Positions 46,625-58,689 of a stretch of 64,000 bases of DNA are shown here, in pieces; positions within the stretch are counted from its first letter, which is position 1; each line of letters begins with the position of its first letter. The notes under the pieces were generated by a model that worked only from the letters and a program-made list of their open reading frames with translations, had not been told where the DNA came from and ran no database searches. The translations under genes and the position numbers were made by a program. Source of the stretch: Paraphaeosphaeria minitans (lineage: Eukaryota > Ascomycota > Dothideomycetes > Pleosporales > Didymosphaeriaceae); the NCBI GenBank assembly GCA_015832175.1, contig WJXW01000006.1:2170001-2234000 (forward strand). The letters are read 5' to 3'.

Positions 46625-48282
46625 TCAGCTCTGACCATGACTCTGACCGTCAGTCTTTCCCATCTCACTCGCACTGTTACGCTTCGCCCCCTCGCTCTGC
46701 CGTCTGAGATTCCACCGCGATTCCCTCGGCTGATATACAAGCTCGACCTTCTGCGTCACCTCCTTCGTCTGCACGATGTGCGTGCTCGTCCTACTTTTCC
46801 AGCTAAACATACTCGATAAGGCCATATCGTCATCCTTCTTGCTGCGCCTGATGTACTTCTTCCAGTCTTTGTTGTCGTACTTTTTTGACGTGCGGCCTGC
46901 GTCTTTGGCGGCGGGGTCGGGCTGCGCAACGATCTCGGTCTTGAAGCAGAGTTCAGCGCTGGGCGTGAGTTGCAGAGGGACGAGGGGCCGATCCGATTTC
47001 ATGCTGTGTGGGGGCGAGTGCGAAAAAGAGCGACGGTCGGAGTTGGAGCGCTTGCGGGTTGGAGAGCGGGAGCGGGAATGGGTTTCGTCAGGGCGAGAGG
47101 TGGTTGCTTCCGAGCTGTCGAAGGTATCTAAACCCTTGCCCGGGATTTTCAGGGTAGTAGGTCCAGTAGGGAGTTGGAGTTCGAATGTTGTGAGCCGGAC
47201 AGTGGCATGCGTTCGCATGTTGAGAGCTGCGATAAATCGTTTGGTCCGAGGTATTGTAGATTGGAGTACGGAAAGATGAGTGACGCAGCTGTGGGAGTTA
47301 GCAAGTTCCTAAAGTAGATGGGGAAATGCGTACAGGGCCCACAATACACGACCGAATGACTGATCTGCTCACATTAGCGATTTGCATAGTGTCGTTTATA
47401 AAACAACTCACAAGTCACGTCGGGATCCAGTATGTGCCGTGCCACTGAACTGAGCTGGGCAGCGGCAACACAAGCAACGCTGGACTTTTAGCGATGAAAC
47501 AAATGCTGAGCAGGATGTACTCACATTATGCGTGACCCGAAAAGCATCACGACCAAAATGCGTCGATCTTGGTCCATCAACAATGTCCAGAGTGTAGGAA
47601 GGATCCATGATCCCAGAATGAGATCGGTGATAATGTTCGTGATGATCACAGGATAGAACATCATGCCTTTCGTCAGACAGTCCTCAGGATTGAAAACCCA
47701 GGGAGCCGGCAGACCGCATTGGACGGCGACTGCAAGTATCGAGAAGACACCCCAGAATGTTACCATCCCGAAGATGATATTGTAATGCTTTTCTTGGCGT
47801 GGTGCTACGCGCTCGCACAATTGCAAGAACGACACTTTGGCCCAGTATTGGGCAGCCAGGCCGAGTATCTCGCCGGCGTACGTTGCCTGTTACGCTAGGT
47901 GATTAGTTGAACCTCAAATCCAGCTCAAAGACAATTGCTTACTTTGTAGTAGACGTCCAAATCATCTAAAGGAACTTTGGCCATCTTCTTGCCTAGGCCC
48001 TTGTTGCTGGCGATGTGAAAGCATACTGATGAAGCTACAGCCAACACCTACAGAGCTTAGCGATGTCCAGCGCACACAAACTGTCACTATTCTTACCACA
48101 CCCAGCGCAAAAGCGGCATCATCTTTTTTCAAGTGTAGTCGGTTAGTCCACGCAAGACCAAATCGAATGCCGGCAGCTAGGACAGTGATGAAGATCCACG
48201 AGTACGCGATGATGATGATAAGAGAGCCACGGTCATCCGAAGTCAGCGGATGCAACGCTGGCTTGCCAGGTACTGCTGCCAT
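46625..48282 (-). CDS. PTH11/SAT20-like rhodopsin-domain integral membrane protein (471 aa)
   Basis: Six exons: 48282-48097, 48047-47943, 47886-47525, 47479-47412, 47364-47334 (31 nt) and 47288-46625. Every join has GT-AG ends and keeps frame. Seven hydrophobic segments match the fungal rhodopsin-like domain. The N-terminal part runs GSLIIIIAYSWIFITVLAAGIRFGLAW, KKDDAAFALGV, LDDLDVYYKATYAGEILGLAAQYWAKVSFLQL. The later part has FNPEDCLTKGMMFYPVIITNIITDLILGSWILPTLWTLL, MLFGSRIIVACVAAAQL, and LCVTHLSVLQSTIPRTKRFI at the end of helix 7. A cytoplasmic tail of about 170 residues follows, rich in SR/SP and basic residues (SRSRSPTRKRSNSDRRS). Proteins of this type are candidate surface sensors, and some (PTH11) signal in host or surface perception. 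No CFEM domain is present. The tail is often missed when the short exon is overlooked. Confidence 0.8.
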
Positions 48283-49868
48283 GGTACTGTGTTGCGAGAC
48301 TGTGCGTCCATCGGTCAACGAGGGGGCAAAGACATCGCAGCGCCTTTTCTCGACGGCCGGGCACAATCTTGACGTGTGTGAGGACACGAGGGATGTCTCA
48401 GACTCTCAGCTGCACAAAGACATTCATCTCGCAGGGAACATGTTGTGACGACGAGAGCCAATGGATCGGCCCGGAGGGAACGGAAACATCCTTCCGCCGA
48501 GGCGTTGACGGGGTTTTGACAGACAAGCCGCCATGTTTGCTTATTTTGTGATTGGCGAGCAGCGCAATGAGATCCTCCATGGGTTTGGCGTGGGACGTCG
48601 AGTCGTGACTCGTAGGGGCATGAAACAAAAGCGGTCGGTTCGCTCGACACTAAGACGTTAGGTAGGTATCGGGAGGCGGCTTCCCCGCGGCTAGTTGCCG
48701 CTACTCGGATGGTCCACTGAAGCTTTCACTGGTTCCCGTACGCTATCATCTCGAGTCCCTCCAGAGCGGGACAGCACTCAGCACTGACAGTGAAGACTAC
48801 TATTCGACATCGCCCTACCATGTTGTTGCGCGGCGGATGGTGGCGGGTAGAGTGAGGCTTTCTCTTCAAAAGGTTGACGCTCGGCACTTCACCATGCTGC
48901 ATGCAACGCGGCAGAAGATAGCCTTGCGCCTTCCAGACTGGGGCATGATTAGCATCGCTTACGGTGAGGATGAACAGGATTACTGCGGGCTCGCGCTCGG
49001 GGACAATTCCTTGTCAATAGGTAGACGGCTCTGCCATTCGCTTGCACCAAACTGAACTGAACAAACATTGATACCTAGCGGAACTTCTCTCCGGTAGGAT
49101 GATATCGGAGCAACTCTCCGGTGCGCGTGCGACCACCATCTCTATCTTTGGGCTGCCATATTGCCAACCTTCAGATGACGCGAGAACGCCGTCCGCAACA
49201 CCTTTCGCTTCTGGCCACGCCACTGACGCTTTGGCGGCCAGAACCAAGAACCAAAAAATCCTATTATCCATCGGGATCATCCTTCCGGAACGCCATCTCT
49301 AAAGTTCAATTGTAGCGATGGGAGAATTTGTTTTTCTCGTCGCGTAGAAATCGGCTAGGACGCATGCACAATCTGAAATCTCCTGATGCGAATCACTGTA
49401 TCGCGAGTGCGTCCGTGGCGTTGTACGTCTGCCTCGCACTGTCGCAGCCTGAAGTCCAATCGAGTCCGGTCTCTATAGTCGATCTAAGCAAAGAAATTCC
49501 GTCGAAGCTCAGGACCTGGAGACGGCATCTTTTAACAAGCATTACCAGGCCTAATGCCCTAAACCCATCTAATACTCATCCCTGGCTGGCTCTTAGCTTC
49601 ATGAAGGATCGCGTCGTGGGGGTGGGAAGGATAAACACTCATGCATCGAAGATGCACGTACCGGCACTTTCATGCAGCCCCTGCAGGTCAGGGTGCAAAA
49701 TTTCCCCGCCGCTGCAGGATAGCCGCTATTTGATGGCATGATTCAGTTGCCTCAAGGCCTTCGAGATCAAAATCGAGTCGGCGACGCGGCTGTCTCTTGT
49801 TCTCTTACCACTGTGCTGGGAGTCACAGGTGCTTGCCCTTTTGCTTTATTTGCGCACGAGAATTGGCC
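48283..49868. other. intergenic 1.6 kb
   Basis: Divergent upstream region of the rhodopsin-domain and permease genes. A 137-codon frame at 49328-49741 has no family match. Nothing else seen. Confidence 0.5.
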
Positions 49869-51707
49869 ATGGACAAGGATAGAGACTTGGAGCTGACGAC
49901 CCGAGCCGGGGAGGTCGACGATATCGCAGCCCAGGAAGCGGTTGACGACGAGCGCGCCAAACAACAAACCGCGCACAATGGCGGTACTCTGGAGGTATGC
50001 ATGCCATAGTCGCACGTTGTCGCGTGCGTATGGTGATCAGCATCTCACACGCATTGTAGCGATACATTAACCTAGTCTCAACGGTCAACTTCTCCTTCGT
50101 GCTGCAGTGCTCTTGGGAAGCCGCAGCAGTCACATTCCAGTTTGCGCTAAGCAACGGCGGTCCAGCGTCTATCGTATATGGAAGTATCTTGGCAGGATTC
50201 GGGACCACTCTCGTGGTGACCTCGTTGGCCGAAATGGCATCTATGTAAGCACTGTGCCGCAATCGTGCATGTCATCGCACGGCGACCGTGGAACCAAAAC
50301 TGACCCTGTTCAGGGACCCGACTGTTGGAGCCCAATATCGCTGGTCGGCCACGTTCGCTCCAAAGTGGCCTCGATTCTTTGGTCTCATGCAAGGTATGTC
50401 TTCACACCTGCGCCCACCGTTCGCAGTGATCATAAGCGACTGACTTGCATCAGGATGGATCACCGTCTTTGCCTGGATCTGCTCTTGCACATCTAACCCC
50501 GCGTTAATCTCGAACATCATTACGGGCCTTGTCATCTTCAACAACCCAGACTATGTTCCTAAGCAATGGCACACGACACTGTTGATGTGGGCGATCACAT
50601 CGCTGCCCTTCTTCGCCAACTTCTATTTCAGGAAATTACTCAACCCATTTGAGGCTATCGGGGCCATCTTACATGTTGTCTTCTTTATTGTCAGCATAAT
50701 CACGCTGGTGGTGCTGGCTCCACGAAGCTCACCCGACTATGTCTTCAAAACTCTCACCCACGATAGTGGCTGGGAACAGCCCGTCGTGGCGTTTGGTATT
50801 GGTCTCCTCACTGTGGCATATCCTTTGACAGGTTTCGGTACGTCATCCCCATATCAGCTATATTCGCACTCCTCCCGCACACCACCTCGGCCACTACGCC
50901 GGACAAAAACTGATAAACTTTCCAGATGGCGTTATGCACATGTCCGACGAAGTCAAGAAAACTCGCATTCGGGTCCCACGTTCGATGATCTTCTCCGTCG
51001 TTCTGAACGCCATCATGCAATTCGCTTTCTTGACGACCGTCCTCTTCACCATCGGCAACCCCGCCGTCGTTGCCGCCGACCCCCTCCCCATTATCCAAGT
51101 CTACTACCAAGCCACCGGCTCGAAGCCCGCCACAAACGTTTTCGTCATCGTAATATGTATCATCATCTTCGTGTCGTTCTTCAACATCTTCGCGTCGGTG
51201 TCACGCCTCATCTGGGCGTTCTCGCGGGACAGCGGGCTGCCATTCTCGAAGACATTTGCGAAGGTGCATCCGACGCTGAAGATGCCACTGAATGCGCTGA
51301 TACTGCTGGGAGCGTGCTTGTGTATATTGGCCATCATCAATGTGGGCAGTACGACGGCGTTCAACGCTTTCATCTCGCTGCCTGCGTTGGGAGGTTACAT
51401 CTCGTACTTCATTCCGATTTTGTTCATTTTCATTCGGCGCTTGTCTACCAAGCATCCCACACCCATACCGTGGGGCCCGTTCAGACTCGGAAAGCTCGGT
51501 CCGTTCATTAACTTTGGGGCCATGGTGTACATCTTGTTTGTGCTTTGTTGGCTGCCGCTGCCGAGTTTTAGACCTGTTGACGGAGAGACGATGAACTACG
51601 CCGGACCGATTGCGGGCTTTGTCATACTCTTCGCAATTGGAGACTGGTGTGTTTCGGGGAGGAAGAGGTTCAAGGTGCCTGTGCTGAGGCGCGCGGAGTT
51701 TGAGTAA
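49869..51707 (+). CDS. amino-acid/choline/GABA-type permease, APC family (518 aa)
   Basis: Five exons, 49869-49994, 50060-50244, 50314-50393, 50454-50837 and 50926-51707. The joined protein carries the fungal GABA/choline permease pattern: NFSFVLQCSWEAAAVTFQFALSNGGPASIVYG in helix 1, TSLAEMASMDPTVGAQYRWSATFAPKWPRFFGLMQGWITVFAW in helices 2-3, PLTGFDGVMHMSDEVKKTRIRVPRSM in the loop before helix 7 (consensus G-D---HM-EE---A--VP), and SVSRLIWAFSRDSGLPFS. About 12 membrane segments. Such permeases import GABA, choline, polyamines or related nitrogen compounds by proton symport. The exact substrate cannot be assigned. Confidence 0.92.
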
Positions 51708-52663
51708 ACCCCCTGCTATTGGAGCTTTCCGTATCACGTGAAATCCGGAGAAACACAGGCGAGGATCCGATAGTGGTACTGGCATCATCTGGTTCCAAAA
51801 AACGACAGTATATAATAAGGAATCGTTGAACAGATCAATGTGTACGATTTCAGTGTGGTCTTATTTCGTCGCGCTTCATATTTACACTTACGTCACAAAT
51901 CTGAGTCCTCGTATTACTCGCTCTATGAGTGGGGAGGATGGAATGATACTACCAGATGGGGTGTATCTTGACAGTCTTTCGGAGAAAGAGTAGCTATCTA
52001 TACAGCTCTGTCACTTAGATGCATCGCCGTCGGATGAACCTGGACACGCTAACTATGGAATAAAGTTCAAGTGGAGAGTGTATAGAACGTAAGTTAGCGG
52101 CCCAGATGATGATTGTTCTCGAAGTACTCGTACTCTTAGTGCCGAGAGAAAAGCCGTTCAGCCACTGCGAGGATTGGATTCCGAGGAGTGATAAGGAACT
52201 TAGCATATATTACAAGTGTCTTATACCTGGCTCACATATCAACGTGTATGTCAACCTTTATTATAAATCATCGGCCAGGGTATGCTCACGGTAGTTTAAC
52301 ATCAAAATGAGAGCTATCATCTAAAAGCGACGGCCTGTAAGAATGTATCTAGCGGCGAAAGTAGCAATAGTTGCTCAAAAGTGAGATGGAAATATTTTTT
52401 TAAAGTGAGTTGATACGCAGATGGTATGCGCAAGTATAGGCATGGGCGGGAAAATATCTTGACCGCGAAACTGCGACTGCAAAGGCGCCTATGACTTTTA
52501 AGAATCAGTGCATAAAAGTCTATCGATGAGAGGCAAGGAGCCAGATGTCTGGATCTAAGAAATTGGAAGTCGGTCGTGCTTCTCATACGCTCTTATGTCT
52601 CTGTAAAATACATATTCGTAGCGACTACACGAAACTAGGTTTGACTGTAGATCGTTCGACATA
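51708..52663. other. intergenic 1 kb
   Basis: AT-leaning convergent region between the permease and the Mid2-like gene. No gene or repeat recognised. Confidence 0.5.
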
Positions 52664-53488
52664 TCACCAGCCACGGTAACCACTCTCCCGCGAGTAAGGC
52701 TTATACCGCTGCAAATGTTGGACGCTCTCCTGCTCAACATCCCTAAATCTAGTTGGATGATTCTCAAACAATGCCGACTCCCTCCTTTTCAGCACCGCCG
52801 GTTCCGGCTGCGACATCTGCGAAACATTGATCTGCGCGTCATGTTCGAGGCTTTCTTGGACCCTCTTCCTATTTTCTTCACGGGTCTGGCGTCTTCCGTT
52901 GAGCCAATGAAGGAGCCACATGACGAGAACAAGGATACCGACAGCGCCTACACCAATTCCTATCCCAAGCTTGGCGCTGGTGGAGAGCCCACTTGTGGAG
53001 ATTACGGGCATGGTTGGAGTGGCTGATGTGGGGCTTGCTAAAGGAGAAGATGATATTGTGGGTGAGGTGATAAAGGTGGTCGGCATTGGTTCGCTGGATG
53101 TGAGTGTTGACGGAGGCTCTGAATTGGTCGGAAGGTCGATGCTGGTCACCTGCGTAGATGTGGGTTCTGCACTAGACGTCGCAATTGGCTCCGCACTTGA
53201 TGATGGTGGCGGCGGAGGAGGAGAAGGCTGCGACGTTGAAGGCGGAGGCGGAGGTGGTGAATCAGACCTCGACGGCTCTGCTGGTGCGGACGTCGGTTCT
53301 GGCCTCGTTGAGGTTGGGCGCTGTGCCGAGCTCGATGTTGGATCAGTAGGACCAGTCTCACTGGAGGTGAGAGCTGGCTCATTGGAAGTGGACGGCACCG
53401 GTCGGGTTGTCACTGTTGACATAGTTGCTGATTCTGGAGGTTTCGTTGGTAAGTTAGGTAGGGGAGGATTATCCGTTGGATGGTCCAT
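52664..53488 (-). CDS. Mid2-like Ser/Thr/Pro-rich single-pass membrane protein (274 aa)
   Basis: Single open frame. Residues 1-165 are almost entirely Ser/Thr/Pro (many TSS, PPPPPP and SEP words), suitable for heavy O-mannosylation. One membrane helix (LGIGIGVGAVGILVLVMWLLHWL, about 177-199) is followed by a basic, charged cytosolic tail with NGRRQTREENRKR and Tyr/Arg-rich end. This order resembles fungal Mid2/Wsc-type wall-stress sensors or MSB2-like mucins without an N-terminal sensing module. No signal peptide is seen at the N-terminus (MDHPTDNPP), so either an upstream exon is missing or the protein inserts by the TM as anchor. Low-complexity sequence makes the gene call less certain. Confidence 0.65.
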   Translation of the reverse strand: MDHPTDNPPLPNLPTKPPESATMSTVTTRPVPSTSNEPALTSSETGPTDPTSSSAQRPTSTRPEPTSAPAEPSRSDSPPPPPPSTSQPSPPPPPPSSSAEPIATSSAEPTSTQVTSIDLPTNSEPPSTLTSSEPMPTTFITSPTISSSPLASPTSATPTMPVISTSGLSTSAKLGIGIGVGAVGILVLVMWLLHWLNGRRQTREENRKRVQESLEHDAQINVSQMSQPEPAVLKRRESALFENHPTRFRDVEQESVQHLQRYKPYSRESGYRGW

Positions 53489-54266
53489 GATTGGGATGGG
53501 TTATTTTAAGTGTTCAAGTATCATTTCGCAACGAAAAGTAACAAAGACCTGTGGAGGCGAAGAAATTTAACGATGTTTCTCCGTGTTTTGTGAAGATCGA
53601 CACAAAGAGAGTAGGGTACATGGCAATGACGCACAATGTCACAGCTCACTGTGAAGTGCGCAATAACATGTCAGTTCTTCATTAGTGGAACTTTGTAACA
53701 TGTGAAGTATTCATATGATAGAATTATTGATGGTTGCATGGCGATAGTCATCGGCGACAGTCATCGGCGACAGTCATCGGCGTGACGCAGAGGCTACTTC
53801 CTACCGATGCCTCGGCTTTCTTACAGCAAAGGTTGGTTGCATGTATAAAACCACCGGCTTTTCGGTTGACAGACTTCCTATCGCCTCAAAATGAACTAAC
53901 TCTTCTTTGCAATTCATTCTGATTCAATCTAATGATTGTGCTGCTGTGGCGTGATAAATGAACTGGCTTTCCTAGATTGCCCGACAATCCTCCGCTCAAA
54001 GAAACTTCGGACTTCATATTAGTCTCTTTCGCTATCTAGCTTCAACATTAATAAAGGTTCTATTTGACATCTAATTTGAGCGTCTCCATCAAGAAACCAC
54101 ATTTACAGGGTTACCCGCGAGAGGGAACAACAAAGCAGATATTCAACAGACAAAGGCGCCAACGGCCCAGAATCCCAACCGCAATTTGAAGGCTAAACGT
54201 CGCTCATTGTTACTCGTGTTAATCTAGTCCTGAAAAGGTGCATTTAACCAAGCTCGCACTACTGTA
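53489..54266. other. intergenic 0.8 kb
   Basis: No gene seen. Holds a three-copy 13-bp tandem repeat (GCGACAGTCATCG) at 53741-53779. Confidence 0.5.
53741..53779. repeat. 13-bp tandem repeat, three copies
   Basis: Units GCGAYAGTCATCG start at 53741, 53754 and 53767 upstream of the Mid2-like gene start. Confidence 0.85.
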
Positions 54267-57075
54267 TCACTTGAATGAGTTCTTCGCTCCCACACCCACC
54301 ACATCCACGCTTCCCAATCCCGCTCTCTCCTTCAACATACCCATAGTGATCCATCTCCTACCGAAGGTCTTCGCGCTGGTGCCATTTGTTGTACCATTCC
54401 CACCTGTGTACTCGCTCAGGCTGGGCGGCAGATCCTCGACCTGCGTGCCCCAGCTACTTTCGTTCCTTCCCAACGTAAGTACCAGCTCCTTGCCTTGCGT
54501 GAAAAAGCTGTGATCAATCCAATTTTTCGTGTACGGTTCCCCATTCAGAGTAGCTGACTGTATATAGATGCTTTCGTAGGTGGGATCAAAGTTAACGTTG
54601 CGTATAGTGGCGGTCTTTCCTGTGAGAGGTGATTTGATAGATACGGAGGGAAAGTACGAGGGCGTGATGAGGTAAACGTTCTGACCGGGGTTGGGAAAAA
54701 GCCCCATCCTGTGCTATGTCATGATGGGCTCGAAATTAAGAGTGGGTAAGAGATGCTTACATGGACATCGCGACGAATGAGCCCATAGCACCGGAATCAT
54801 CGTTACCGGGCAGACCGTCGTTCTGAGGCGAGAAGTAACGCGGGATGTATAAGTGTGATCGCTTGGCACTAAGCGCAGGACGACCAGCGTAATGGTATTG
54901 AAAAACGGTAAGGAACGATGGCTAGTGAAGGATTAACATAGATGCATGGCTGTCAAAAGATAAACGCTTACCTCGTTCCCAATGTACGTGATGTTGTGAT
55001 CGTGCAAGTAATCCAAACGTTTGACAAATTCATCACGACCTCCATAGAGATCGATCAGAGCCGCTTGATCACCGGGCACGTAGCTGCGGAATATTAGTAA
55101 TGGCTTACATATGCGACACTCTAAGTGATACTCACAAACCGTACTCCCACAAGCTGGACTCAAAAGTCTCTTGGCCTGTGTTCTGCAGCGAGCAAGACTT
55201 GCCCGAGTAATTGTCGATAGTGGAGCACCAGAGAGGATCCTGGTTGTGCCATGTTCCATTCTGGTATCTCCCCTGAAAGAAGCCAACAAAACCGGTATCG
55301 CTTCCGTTTTGGAAAAAGCTGGTCTGGTTCTTATTGAACAAGTTCTCCCAGTTCCCACTACTCTCTTTGTACTTCTCCACGTCTTCGCTTTTTCCAAGCT
55401 TACTGGCCATCTGAGCAATGCAAAAGTCATTGTATGCATACTCAAGAGTTCTTGAAACAGATCGAGTCATCGTCCCGAAGCCTTTGTAATCGAAATCTTG
55501 CGTAGGAACGTAGCCAATAGATTTCCAGCTGTCCAGACCGCCGCGACCTTCCACTGACCAAGAGAACGGCTCCACCTCGGCGTCTTTCACGACGGCTTTG
55601 TAGCCTAAATCCCAGTCGATATCGGCTTTGAGACCCTTGATAAAGGCATCAGTCAGTACAACGTCAGCATTAGAGCCGCCCTGTGTATACCCTTTGCACA
55701 AACTCATGCGACAATCTGGAAGCCAGCCTTCGTGTTGGTAAGTGTCGATGAGTGATTGAACCATTTGCGTCAGTGCTTTCGGATCGTTGATTGTGAGGAA
55801 CGGAAGCTGTGAGCGGAAGCTGTCCCACAGACAGTAGAATGAGTCAAAGTACGGTTTACCGCTGTCCCACTTCGGGTTCTCGCCTGTATAATTTTGGGGA
55901 TTCACCTAGCAGGTTAGTATCGAGAAAACTGGATCTAGGGCCGCCGCCCCCCAGGACTCACCATGGTGCGATATATGCCAGAGTAGAAGTTTGTGACCAG
56001 CGATGAGTCAACACCTTCTGACGATAATGTAATGGGCGAGAGCTTCTCTCGCCAGGCGGACTCAGCTGCAGCATGCGCAGCTTCAAAATCAAGGTCGGGA
56101 ATCTCCGCTTCGGCGTTGCTGCACGCTTGCTCACTACTGATGTAGCTGACAGCAATGCGCGCAAGAACGCCATCAGCAGGATTCTCCGAAAATCGGATGA
56201 AGCCACCTCCAGGCAGTGGGTATCCGTTGATAGAGCGATTGATTTTCAGGTCCTTCACATTCGCACTTGCTCGAGAGTTCACAAAAATACCACTCTCGCG
56301 TATTGAAGCACCTTTGAAGTCGGCGCAGAAGTAAGCCACGTAGGTGCCGGTTCCGAATGAGGGATTGAAGCGAGAACTTCCAGACATTCGACCAGTTGTC
56401 TCATCCACCCGTATTGTCGCATTATCTTGACGTGAATCGCTCAAATCTGTAAGGTCCAGAAGCAATAATGGGCTGCTGTCGGCAGTAGATGGAAACTTAA
56501 AGCGGAATAGAGAAGTGTGATGTGCCGTCGTCATTTCAGCAGCGACACCACTATGTAGCTCGATGTTGAAATATCCTGGGCTAGCCTTGACGGACTCTGG
56601 CTTGTAATGAATCTTGCGTTCTTTCTTTGGAAATACGCAACCATTTACATCACCGCCAGCGCACGATGCGTAAGGGAAGAACGCGAAGTTGCCGAGCGAA
56701 GGGCTTCCACCTGCACAATGTTAGATCTGGTTTGCATTTTAGGGCAGCAGAATTTCGACTCATACCCGTTCCGCTGTCATGCATCGTAGAGAAGCCTGTC
56801 ACTTTGCCTCCTTCTGTCGTAAAGCCACCTTGATTGCTCTCCGAATCAACGTCAGCCACAGCTTTTGCCATGCCATACGGTAGTGTCGCGCCCGAGAAGA
56901 CATTGCCTACAGACATGGTCAGCAACAGATCATGCGACTAAATCATTTACACACCTCCGTTTGCACTTCCGATCAACTGATCGACATATTTCAGGTTATC
57001 AGTGATGTTCTGACCTCTGACGACCTGCGAAACAAACGACAAAAACGCGAGCGCTGCTGCCTTAGAGATGGTCAT
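54267..57075 (-). CDS. GH92 alpha-1,2-mannosidase, secreted (831 aa)
   Basis: Seven exons: 57075-56955, 56906-56766, 56710-55962, 55905-55136, 55083-54972, 54921-54761 and 54708-54267. Signal peptide MTISKAAALAFLSFVSQVVRG, then the N-terminal beta-sandwich with IGSANGGNVFSGATLPYGMAK, GFSTMHDSGTGGSPSLGNFAFFP and the (alpha/alpha)6 domain with YRTMVNPQNY, YFDSFYCLWDSFRSQLPFL (DSFR substrate loop), GWLPDCRMSLCKGYTQGGSNADVVL, and NDDSGAMGSFVAMSMMGLFPNPGQ near the active site. These calcium-dependent exo-mannosidases trim alpha-mannosides from high-mannose N-glycans or wall mannan. Full length for the family, no break seen. No cluster context. Confidence 0.93.
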
Positions 57076-58689
57076 ACTAGCAGTTTCGTGAATTAAGCGG
57101 CGACTAAGTGGAAGTGTCGGCGGCGCTTGATTCCATGGCGTTCAAGTTCGTATTTGAATGCATGGTACGTGGGCACGGCATCGTTCCCATGCACTCCTAA
57201 TTCCATGCTGTGACCATGCGGAAGGTGCGTGTTCCAAGGTAACATCGACCCAGCGAGGATCTGAGTTTGGAATCCAATAGGATTGCTGTCTCCGGAGTTC
57301 CTCTACATGCTGATGGAAGCTCACGCGCGGTTGAAATGAAGTATGTATCTAGGCGGTATGGTCGCGGGATCGGCGCTGCATGATGTTCCTGCAGTCTTCT
57401 GGGGAACCATTGTCCGACAGCAGACCAAGCCCGGGTCATCCGATGTCCAAAAACTGGCGGTCGTGAACGCTTGATTGATCACGCAGACGCATCGTCTGTT
57501 CATGTGTGAGAGTTTGCTGATCGCTTCTCTACAGTGGAATAATTTCATGCTGGAGGCCAAGATCAGAGTCGAAGGAAGCTTTGCGGACGTGGAGAGATAA
57601 GCGCCGGGCGCCCCTGGAGCCCGCAGCCACTTGCTGTGATGGGCCTAGCGCATTAACATGGAAATACCCCGCCTATAACAGTCTCACGCTATCATAGTGC
57701 CTGCGGTGAGCATGGAAGTGGGATAAAGAATGTTTGCTTCTGTTGAGGGGCATGACTGGTAAGTGGAGGGGGTTTCGTGCTGCACGTTGACAGCATGCAA
57801 CGTCCTCAGGCCCAAGAGACACATGTGTTGTCATTGCCAGTATACCTAGCCGTGCCAGCGATGTTGGTGGCTTTGCTGTCACTGGCTGTGTCGTAGGTAA
57901 GTTTTTAACGTGGAAGTATTTTGACACGTTGATTTTATGATGCGTCAGTTTTCAAAGTGTCTAATTTTTGCGTACATGCAGTGGTGTCACCCCACGACGG
58001 GCTGGGTTCCTCATAATTCCTATGATTGTCTATTCCGTCTAGCTCTCTGGAACTTCTGCCCAAATTCAAAGTGCCTCATCGATGTCCAAGTAGGCGTACA
58101 TGAAGTCGTATTTTTGGACAGGAAAAGCTGTCGCTATTGCGTTCGATGGATTATAGCTTGCGACCGCCGTTCTCAAAACTTTCAGAAGTCGCTGCGCATA
58201 CGGCCAACGCCGTCCACAGACTTCGAGCTTGATGGGAAAGAACGCTATCTTGTGAGAAGGTTCAATATCAAATATCTTCGCATGTACTGCGTATTCTATT
58301 AGTTATATTATTGGTACTAATAGTATGTGGCTTACGGATGGAAAAGCTTGGCGCAACGAATATACATGGTATGATAAGTGGACTCATGTTTTCTAGGTCC
58401 GTGTCTGACACTTCTTACAAAAGATTCGTCATGCTATCGCAGGCCTTTAGACATCGTCGCAAGGCATGGTGCCACGTGCCTGGAGTTCCTTCGAGCGGTG
58501 GGAAGATGAGACCCTGATAGAGCGATATCGTGGCACTGAAAGAGGTCAATGGGTATCTCGTAGGATTGGCCGATTCCCTTACAGATCGAGAACACATTGA
58601 ATGAGAGTACTGTTTGGGTCATGGTGACCATCGAAGTTGCAATTCAGTTGCAATTGGTTTCTCCAAGACCCAGCTCTCTTCGTTTCGTC
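57076..58689. other. intergenic 1.6 kb
   Basis: Upstream of the GH92 gene. No gene supported; short open frames on both strands lack motifs. May include decayed 5' sequence of the pseudogene that follows. Confidence 0.45.

Noticed and set aside
57937..58302. 121-codon plus frame before the pseudogene
   Set aside because: No family similarity seen. It might be decayed 5' sequence of the pseudogene but there is no evidence.
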